A DNA stretch of 64,000 bases, taken from positions 48,390 to 112,389 of the forward strand of contig CAWIHB010000015.1 of the NCBI GenBank assembly GCA_963835775.1, read 5' to 3'. A program made the translations under genes and the position numbers. Shown in pieces: positions 58,524-64,000 of the stretch (its first letter is position 1; every line of letters begins with the position of its first letter). Below the pieces are notes generated by a model that worked only from the letters and a program-made list of their open reading frames with translations, was not told where the DNA came from and ran no database searches. The stretch comes from Palsa-504 sp963835775. Lineage in GTDB: Bacteria > Actinomycetota > Actinomycetes > Streptosporangiales > Streptosporangiaceae.

Positions 58524-59984
58524 ATGGACGAGATGCCCGAGGAAATCGACGGCCTTCCCAACATCTGCGGCTCCGAGCATCGCATCGAAGAGGCGATCCG
58601 GGCTAGGGGCACCGATCCGGTCTTCCTGCCCTCGGGCGCCGCCGGGTTCGACCACGTGACCAGTGCCTTTGCTGTCGCCTTGCACATGCACCAGCCGCTC
58701 GTCCCGGCCGGCGGGCCTGACCTGCGCACGGCGCCGATCATCGGGAACCTGCAGTGGATGATGGACAACCCGGGCATCGGCGACAACCACAACGCCCCGG
58801 TGTACCAGTGGTGCTACAAGCGGATGGGCGAGTTCGTCCCCCAGCTGCTCGACGAGGGCTTCGCGCCGCGGGTCATGCTCGAGTATTCGGGGACGTTGCT
58901 CTACGGCTTGCGCCAGATGGGAGCGCATGACGTACTCGACGCCTTGGCCGGCATCACGACAGCCGGACGCAACCGGCAGGCGGTGGAGTGGCTGGGCTGT
59001 CCGTGGGGGCATGCCGTGGCGCCCTCCACCCCGGTCCAGGATTACCGGCTGCACGTGCGGGCCTGGCAGCACCATTTCGCCGCTCTTTTCGGTCTGGATG
59101 CCCTCGGCCGGGTCCGCGGCTTCTCCCCTTCGGAGATGGCCCTGCCCAACCACCCCGATGTCGCTTACGAGTTCGTGAAGACCCTGACCGACTGCGGCTA
59201 CCAGTGGGTCCTAGTCCAGGAACACACGGTCGAGGAACCCGATGGGGCTGGGTTCCAGCGGCCGCACCTGCCGTATCGCCTGGTTTGCGCCAGTTCCAAA
59301 GGCGACGTCGCCAGCATCACCGCCGTGGTCAAGACCCAGGGCAGCGACACCAAGCTGGTCGGCCAGATGCAGCCGTACTACGAGGCCAAGGGCCTGTCCC
59401 GCTGGGACTTGGGCGGCCGTGAAGTACCGCCGCTGGTGACCCAGATCGCCGACGGGGAAAACGGCGGGGTGATGATGAACGAATTCCCATCCAAGTACTT
59501 CGAGGCGATCCGGGAGAGCTCAGGCACCCAGACCCCGGCCATGAACGTCACCGAGTACCTCGAACGGCTCCACTCGGTCGGCATCGGGCCCGGCGATCTG
59601 CCCATGATCCAGCCCCTGTTCCAGTCCAGGATCTGGAGCCGGATGTCCCCTGGCGACGGGCCGGACCGGCTGGCCGAAGTGATCGCGCAACTGCATGCCG
59701 AGGACGGACGCTTTCACATGGAAGGCGGCAGCTGGACCAGCAACATCTCCTGGGTCCGCGGCTACGAGGAGGTACTAGCCCCGATGGACGAGGCCAGCTC
59801 GCTGTTCCATGAGCGGGTCCTGGCCAAGGCCGTCCCCACCGACGACCCCCGCTACCGCAACGCCTTGTTCCACCTGCTCGCCGCCGAGGAAAGCGACTAC
59901 CGCTACTGGGGCCAGGGCACTTGGGCCGACTACGGCGCCGAACTGGCCCGGCGCGCCATCGAGATCGTCACCTACGACCTGTGA
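58524..59984 (+). CDS. glycoside hydrolase family 57 protein (first)
   Basis: A 486-residue GH57 protein. An N-terminal segment of about 50 residues precedes the (beta/alpha)7 barrel. Key sites: AVALHMHQPLVPAG (motif I, His-Gln-Pro), FSPSEMALPNHP with the probable nucleophile Glu, and PLVTQIADGENGGVMMNEF with the Asp acid/base. GH57 members include alpha-glucan branching enzymes, 4-alpha-glucanotransferases and amylases. It follows glgA by 49 bp and AGGAGC precedes the ATG. Confidence 0.86.
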   Translation: MDEMPEEIDGLPNICGSEHRIEEAIRARGTDPVFLPSGAAGFDHVTSAFAVALHMHQPLVPAGGPDLRTAPIIGNLQWMMDNPGIGDNHNAPVYQWCYKRMGEFVPQLLDEGFAPRVMLEYSGTLLYGLRQMGAHDVLDALAGITTAGRNRQAVEWLGCPWGHAVAPSTPVQDYRLHVRAWQHHFAALFGLDALGRVRGFSPSEMALPNHPDVAYEFVKTLTDCGYQWVLVQEHTVEEPDGAGFQRPHLPYRLVCASSKGDVASITAVVKTQGSDTKLVGQMQPYYEAKGLSRWDLGGREVPPLVTQIADGENGGVMMNEFPSKYFEAIRESSGTQTPAMNVTEYLERLHSVGIGPGDLPMIQPLFQSRIWSRMSPGDGPDRLAEVIAQLHAEDGRFHMEGGSWTSNISWVRGYEEVLAPMDEASSLFHERVLAKAVPTDDPRYRNALFHLLAAEESDYRYWGQGTWADYGAELARRAIEIVTYDL

Positions 59985-59999
59985 CAGGCAGGAGCCCCG

Positions 60000-61187
60000 A
60001 TGGCCGACGTGTCCTTTGCCTTGGTCCTCAACTTGCACCAGCCCACCGGCAACCTTGAGGACCTCCTCGGCCAGCGCGAGTGGGAGGCCCGCGAGATCCT
60101 GTGGGCGATGGACCGGATCCCCCGGTCGCTGTGGGCCTACGAAGATGTCGGCCGGGTGCATCTGTCGCTGTCCGGCACCCTGCTCGAGACCTTGGCCAGT
60201 CCGGGCTTCCAGGGCCGCGCCTACGGCATCGTCGACTGCGGATCGCTGCTGTGGTACCTGCAGAACACCGGGATCATCCGCATCCTGGGCACCGGCTACT
60301 ACCATCCCGTCCTGCCCCTCATCCCCCATGCCGACTGGGACGAGCAACTCGAGCGCTGGCAGGGGATCGGCCAGCATCTGTTCGCGCGGACCAGCTTCCC
60401 CGGGTTCTGGCCCCCTGAGATGGGCTTTTGCATGGAGCTCATCCCTGCCCTCAAACGCTACGGCTACCGCTACGTACTCGTCGACAGCGAGCACGTCGAC
60501 GCGGTCACCCCTATGGGCTGGGACGAACTGCGCTACCGGCCGCACATCGCACGGCTCGGCGGCGAGGAAATCACCGTCGTGGTCCGGGACCGGGAGCTGT
60601 CCGACGCCCAGGAGGCAGGGATGGACGCCGGCTGGTTCATTCACGAGGTGGCCCAGCGGACCAGGCACTGCGACTTCCCGCCCCTGGTCACCACCTGCAC
60701 CGACGGGGAGAACGGCGGCTGGTTCCGCAACACCTCGCCGCAAGCCAACTTCTGGCACGGCTTCTACCAGGACCTGCTGCAGCGGGCACGGGACAACCGA
60801 AGCGGCGGCATCCGCCCCTGCTTCATCGAGGACTACCTGGACCGGCACGGCGCCCACGGCGAGGTCACCGTGCGTCCTGGCGCGTGGAACACCGGCTGGC
60901 ACGACGGCACCGGCTTCACCCAGTGGATCAGCTCGTCGGCCCAGCAGCAGGCCCTGACCCGCCTCGACGAGATCAGCCAGGCCATCTATGCCGCCCGCCG
61001 CAACGCCGTCGGCATGTCGGTCCGCGACCCCGAAGTTTACTGGCTGCTCGAAGAAGCCCATTGGCGGGTCCTGCGGGCCGAGACAAGCTGCAACTTCTTC
61101 TGGGGGGATGTCTGGCTGCAACGCTGCCATGACGACCTGAATCAGGCCACCCGCTTCCTGGACCAGGCAGGATCGCGCCTGGCCTGA
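60000..61187 (+). CDS. glycoside hydrolase family 57 protein (second)
   Basis: A 395-residue compact GH57 protein: FALVLNLHQPTGNLEDLL (motif I), GFWPPEMGFCMELIPALKRY with the probable nucleophile Glu, and PLVTTCTDGENGGWFRNTSP with the Asp. It ends RFLDQAGSRLA. It is shorter than its neighbour and lacks the extra N-terminal segment, so the pair is not a simple duplication. Fifteen bases separate it from the first GH57 gene, and AGGAG precedes the ATG. Probably acts on the glucan made by the GT5 enzyme. Confidence 0.86.
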   Translation: MADVSFALVLNLHQPTGNLEDLLGQREWEAREILWAMDRIPRSLWAYEDVGRVHLSLSGTLLETLASPGFQGRAYGIVDCGSLLWYLQNTGIIRILGTGYYHPVLPLIPHADWDEQLERWQGIGQHLFARTSFPGFWPPEMGFCMELIPALKRYGYRYVLVDSEHVDAVTPMGWDELRYRPHIARLGGEEITVVVRDRELSDAQEAGMDAGWFIHEVAQRTRHCDFPPLVTTCTDGENGGWFRNTSPQANFWHGFYQDLLQRARDNRSGGIRPCFIEDYLDRHGAHGEVTVRPGAWNTGWHDGTGFTQWISSSAQQQALTRLDEISQAIYAARRNAVGMSVRDPEVYWLLEEAHWRVLRAETSCNFFWGDVWLQRCHDDLNQATRFLDQAGSRLA

Positions 61188-61217
61188 TCCCGCCACCGGC
61201 CAGCCCAGCAAGACCAG

Positions 61218-61628
61218 GTGTTCCCCGCCGGCAGAAGATCAGCGCCCGCGGCCGCGGTGGCCATCGCCAAAGGCGCCGTGTTCTGCCTCCCGCAGTACAT
61301 AGCTTCCCCCGCGGCCATCATCTTCCGCGAGCTGCACGACGAAGACTGCCTGCGCGGCCTGAGCCGCGATGCGTTCGTCGGGAGGCTGGCCTATTACCTG
61401 GGCGAGGTCAACGCCCTGCACCCGTTCCGCGAGGGCAACGGGCGGGCGCAGCGGGCCTTCTTCGCGCAGCTCGCCCGCAGCATCACCGGCCCCGCCGGCG
61501 GCAGCTACGCCCGCGACCCCGCCAGCCCTGCCGCCGAACACCTGTCCCTGGACGCCGTCGAATTCTGCCGCACCCTGGCCGGCCGCGCCCCCGCAGCCGG
61601 CCTGCTCACCACCATCGTCCCTTTCTGA
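61218..61628 (+). CDS. Fic-domain protein, N-terminally short, motif intact
   Basis: A 136-residue Fic protein with the complete motif HPFREGNGRAQRAFFAQLAR preceded by FRELHDEDCLRGLSRDAFVG. The first part of the fold (YDLPHLREIHRRIF and the KWAGQTRT strand of the other copy) is missing: the sequence begins abruptly before VAIAKGAVFCLPQY. GTG start without a good ribosome site, so this may be a 3' fragment. If made it would carry the AMP-transferring loop. No antitoxin precedes it. Confidence 0.65.
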   Translation: MFPAGRRSAPAAAVAIAKGAVFCLPQYIASPAAIIFRELHDEDCLRGLSRDAFVGRLAYYLGEVNALHPFREGNGRAQRAFFAQLARSITGPAGGSYARDPASPAAEHLSLDAVEFCRTLAGRAPAAGLLTTIVPF

Positions 61629-61743
61629 ACCCGCCCCGGGGCAGCACCTGGCACAGGCGCAGCGATCAGCGCGGTCGGCCAACGTGCTTGTTGCTCGCGC
61701 CGGTCGCCCGTACCACGGGAGTAGGCCGCGGCGGCTTGAGGGC

Positions 61744-62202
61744 TCACGGATTGTAAAGCTCGTGGACGTGCCCATCGGCGGCAATGAAATTGACGTGCTG
61801 GCTTCCGTCAGCCTGCGAATACCCATCGAGCCGACTCTCGATGTTGGCCGGGGTTCCCTGGGCAAAGACGGTGAGGTCGTTGTCCAACCACTGGGCCGCC
61901 GGGTTGCGGTACAGCTCGTGTACGTGCCCGTTCACATCGATGAAGTTGACGTGCTGGCTTCCGTCGGCCTGGGAGTACCCGTCGAGCCCGAAGCCGTCGG
62001 AGGCCCGGAGTCCCTGGGCAAAGCCGGTGAGGTCGTTGTCCACCCACTGGACCGCCGGGTTGCGGTACAGCTCGTGCACGTGCCCGTTGCCGGCAATGAA
62101 ATCGACGTGCTGGCTGCCGTCCTCTTCCGTGTACGCATCCAGTGCGATCAAACCGATGGCCGTTCCCTGGGCAAACTTGGTCAGGTCGTTATCCACCCAC
62201 AT
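61744..62202 (-). CDS. lectin-like protein of three tandem ~51-residue repeats
   Basis: A 152-residue protein consisting only of an initiator Met and three repeats of 51, 52 and 48 residues. Each has the pattern WVDNDLTGFAQG, then LDGYSQADGSQHVNFI and GHVHELYRNPA. The ATG is chosen because AAGGAG lies six bases upstream; longer frames upstream lack this character. The repeats resemble blades of beta-propeller lectins of the PLL/tectonin kind. Three repeats are too few for a closed propeller in one chain, so an oligomer is likely. No signal peptide. Confidence 0.68.
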   Translation of the reverse strand: MWVDNDLTKFAQGTAIGLIALDAYTEEDGSQHVDFIAGNGHVHELYRNPAVQWVDNDLTGFAQGLRASDGFGLDGYSQADGSQHVNFIDVNGHVHELYRNPAAQWLDNDLTVFAQGTPANIESRLDGYSQADGSQHVNFIAADGHVHELYNP

Positions 62203-62659
62203 CGGGCACTCCTTTTCCGATTTCCGGCGATTTTTCCGATTTCCGGCGATCTCTGCGGAGACTTCGCCGACCCGGATCGCAGGGACTATCAAGGGGACCC
62301 CGCCCGCTTCGGGCCTGACGAGAGCCGCCCGGCTATACCAGGCTGCTCTAGTCACATTCTGTGACATGACTGCTTCCTGTCCCGTAAGACTCCCCGTCGC
62401 CGGGCGGGCGAGGCGCTACACATGCGGAGGACCGGCGCACCTGCCTGATACATGATGCGAGCTCGCTACCGGCATGGACGGACCGCTGGGGCGAGGGCGG
62501 CCCGATCCTCACACGCGCTCACCGCCAACGACGCCACCACGCTCACGCTGAACGCGGAACACGCCATCACAGAACCGAGTTTCTCAGACGCGATATTTCA
62601 CGCAATCAGGTCGGCCTGCACGCGCACGAATTCGGCGATATGCACTGTTATTCCAGGTC
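62203..62659. other. 457-bp spacer without supportable gene
   Basis: It contains two copies of CCGATTTCCGGCGAT 19 bp apart just upstream of the lectin-like gene (62217-62250), probably a recent duplication in its leader. Open frames on the right side encode Ser/Thr/Ala-rich sequence with no domain character. I see nothing else. Confidence 0.45.
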
Positions 62660-62962
62660 ATGGGTGTATCTGCGAGTGCATTGACTCGCCGCCGTGCAGC
62701 GGTGGCTGACCCGGCCGGAGCCGGGCCGCGGGTGCTGTTCCATCGCGTCCCTGAGCCGAAGGCCGGCAAGAACCGGGTGCATCTTGACGTGCGGGTCAGC
62801 GCGGCCAGCGAGGGGCCGGCGGAGACACGGCGCCGCCAGGTGGATGCCGAGGTGGCGCGGCTACAGACCCTCGGGGGGTTTCATCTGCGCACCGAAGAGG
62901 ATGAGCACGACTACTTCGCCGTGATGACGGATCCCGAAGGCAACGAGTTCTGCATCAACTGA
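62660..62962 (+). pseudogene. C-terminal half of a VOC/glyoxalase-like protein
   Basis: From AVADPAGAGPRVLFHRVPEP onward the sequence is a normal VOC C-terminal domain: KAGKNRVHLDVRV, then FHLRTEEDEHDYFAVMTDPE and GNEFCIN. The first beta-alpha module of about 60 residues is missing and the open start is only a random extension. It cannot fold as a complete VOC domain. It is a different subfamily from the N-terminal VOC fragment at 36 kb. Confidence 0.72.
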
Positions 62963-63062
62963 GCATGTCTCCACACGAGCCAGGTGCCTTTCGCTGCTTG
63001 ATGGTCTCATGGAGGGTGAGTGACTGTTGGCCACTGCCGCTCGGATGGCACGATATGCAGCC

Positions 63063-63676
63063 ATGAGGCATAGGCGCGCCGTCGAGAAGCTGCGGATCCT
63101 CGCTGAGACGTGCGAGCGCGTGAAGCTGTTCTGGTTCGACACAGAGCCGTTCCTGAAGGCCGTGTATGCCTTCGGCGAGGTGCTGGACGGAACCGACCCG
63201 CTTGACGCCGTTCAGGTCGCGGTGACGATCAACCTGCCGCCGGAGGAAGTCCCCTGGGAGTCCACTCCGGAAGGCGCCGACTGGCTGGCAGACGAGCTGC
63301 GGCTCAGCAAGGGCGGCTTCCTGTATTTCTGGCGGTCGTACCTGGACCCGGCATGGAATCACTACATCCGCGGCCCAGTGCGCATCTGGTCTGTCGATGA
63401 CGGCCCCGACGAGCAGGCACTCGCGGCGCTTGAGGCGAGAGATTCCGGCTCGCTGAACCGGCTGGTCCCGGACCCGGTCGATGAGCGGCTGCAGCTCCGG
63501 GACGACCTGGACGCGGCGCTGGCTCATCTGCGCGAGGTCCGCGACAAGTACTGGGATCACGACTGGCGGCGCGAGCGCCGCGGCTACGGTCGCCACCCGG
63601 AGAACGAACTGTGGGAAGGGGTCGAGGGATCCTTGACCTGCTCGATGCCTCCCGGTCCAGCAAACCGGACACCTGA
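63063..63676 (+). pseudogene. DUF7711-like protein with a frameshift near its end
   Basis: About 190 residues of a conserved actinobacterial family of unknown function: RRAVEKLRILAETCERVKLF, VYAFGEVLDGTDPLDAVQVA, INLPPEEVPWESTPEGADWL and HYIRGPVRIWSVDDGPDEQA. After LWEGVEG one base seems lost in the GAGGGATCC run near 63627. The other frame continues ILDLLDASRSSKPDT to a stop at 63676, whereas the uncorrected frame runs to 63785. The start is uncertain (ATG at 63063 or an upstream start). Confidence 0.62.
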
Positions 63677-63692
63677 GGTCCCCGCACAAGAC

Positions 63693-63715
63693 GTCTCCGC
63701 GGTCTCCGCGGAGAC
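63693..63715. terminator. GC-rich hairpin, probable terminator
   Basis: Perfect 10-bp arms GTCTCCGCGG and CCGCGGAGAC with a TCT loop lie 17 bp after the corrected stop of the DUF7711-like gene. The stability is very high. No T-tract follows, as is common for actinobacterial terminators. The position between this gene and the convergent Lsr2-type gene fits a terminator. Confidence 0.5.
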
Positions 63716-63931
63716 ACATTGCTCCCGATTAGGAGCAGCAGCCAGTCGTTCGTTTACCGTCACTGTGCGGTCAGTCCCGTCATAGGTCGTCCGGAAACCC
63801 ATCAGCGAGTTCCTGGGATGTTTTCCCATCTCAACGGCCATATCTGCGCGTGCTGCCAACGTCCGTCGTGCAAGTGTTAATAACACAGACTTGTCGTTCT
63901 CCGCGAATGTCAAAAGGTGATAGTCCGGCGG

Positions 63932-64000
63932 TTATGCTGGATGCGCGGCGCGGTACTGATCCCAGATCTCGGGGCGAAGGCGGCCGCGGGCGGGGACGGA
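63932..64000 (-). CDS. Lsr2-type nucleoid protein, C-terminal end (5' partial)
   Basis: The last 22 residues before the window edge read PARGRLRPEIWDQYRAAHPA. They match the DNA-binding C-terminus of Lsr2, where an Arg-Gly-Arg AT-hook-like loop (here with ARGRLRPEI) inserts in the minor groove and a Tyr-x-x-Ala-His ending is usual. The rest of the gene is outside the window, so full-length identity cannot be seen. Confidence 0.6.
   Translation of the reverse strand, partial: SVPARGRLRPEIWDQYRAAHPA

Noticed and set aside
62452..62709. An 85-codon frame left of the VOC fragment.
   Set aside because: Low-complexity Ser/Thr/Ala sequence that runs into the VOC fragment in another frame.
63584..63913. 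A reverse-strand frame of 109 codons over the DUF7711 3' end and spacer.
   Set aside because: It crosses the hairpin and the coding end of another gene and has no motif support.
1..64000. In-frame UGA selenoprotein candidates in this window.
   Set aside because: Every broken gene examined is explained by indels, deletions or truncation rather than by a single in-frame TGA in a redox motif; no SECIS-like hairpin was tied to such a codon.

Overview
This is a high-GC actinobacterial chromosome segment. The evidence is GC-rich codon use in every gene, GAF-ANTAR regulators, a PPOX/F420-type flavoprotein, a DUF574 methyltransferase, an AftD-type arabinofuranosyltransferase with its DUF2613 microprotein, a paired ClpP locus with a PopR/ClgR-like activator, and the tail of an Lsr2-type protein at the right edge. 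No phage, IS element, integrase or CRISPR array is visible. The order is probably Streptosporangiales-like, but that is a guess.

Layout. 0-3.2 kb: tail of a TetR gene, a DrrB/DrrA efflux pair with two matching operators, a PPOX protein and a broken lactonase. 3.2-16.6 kb: an envelope glycan locus (GT-C membrane protein, Trm112-like protein, DMT carrier, AftD, two methyltransferases, GT4, an anchored propeller/Fn3 protein, DUF2613, then a beta-helix lipoprotein). 17-24.9 kb: stress and signalling genes (two GAF-ANTAR proteins, PspA, DUF574 methyltransferase, PLD-like protein), then a LigJ-type hydratase operon. 25.0-25.3 kb: selenocysteine tRNA (selC) with a 14-bp tandem array just upstream of its 5' end. 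25.3-31.5 kb: a kinase/exonuclease/DUF294/TetR unit divergent from a damaged MFS exporter, then a short class II aldolase. 31.6-35.9 kb: MEDS protein plus sensor kinase, and a methyltransferase divergent from a cupin regulator. 36.0-39.6 kb: redox operon (FAD reductase, two SDR-fold proteins, a doubled muconolactone-isomerase-like protein). 39.6-42 kb: debris, a second 14-bp array and a frameshifted PLP decarboxylase. 42-46.5 kb: P450, D-amino-acid-type PLP enzyme and the clpP-clpP-regulator locus. 46.6-51 kb: alcohol and aldehyde dehydrogenases with a GAF regulator. 51-61.6 kb: a storage/stress island (Hsp20, WS/DGAT, membrane protein, CBM48 protein, glycogen synthase, two GH57 enzymes) bracketed by two related Fic genes. 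61.7-64 kb: triple-repeat lectin-like protein, a VOC fragment, DUF7711 and the Lsr2 tail.

How the genes may work together. The glycan locus looks like the counterpart, in a genome without visible mycolate genes, of the mycobacterial aftD neighbourhood. The 51-61 kb island combines a small heat-shock protein, lipid storage and alpha-glucan metabolism, and carries two palindromes resembling DosR/DevR boxes, which suggests a hypoxia or dormancy storage programme. The clpP locus pairs a ClpP with a complete triad and one lacking the catalytic serine, next to a regulator ending in Leu-Ala-Ala. 

Caution. Many genes are broken (single-base frameshifts, a 20-bp duplication, truncated ends). Several single-base indels lie in G/C runs and could be sequencing errors rather than biology. 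All family calls are from reading the sequence, without database searches.
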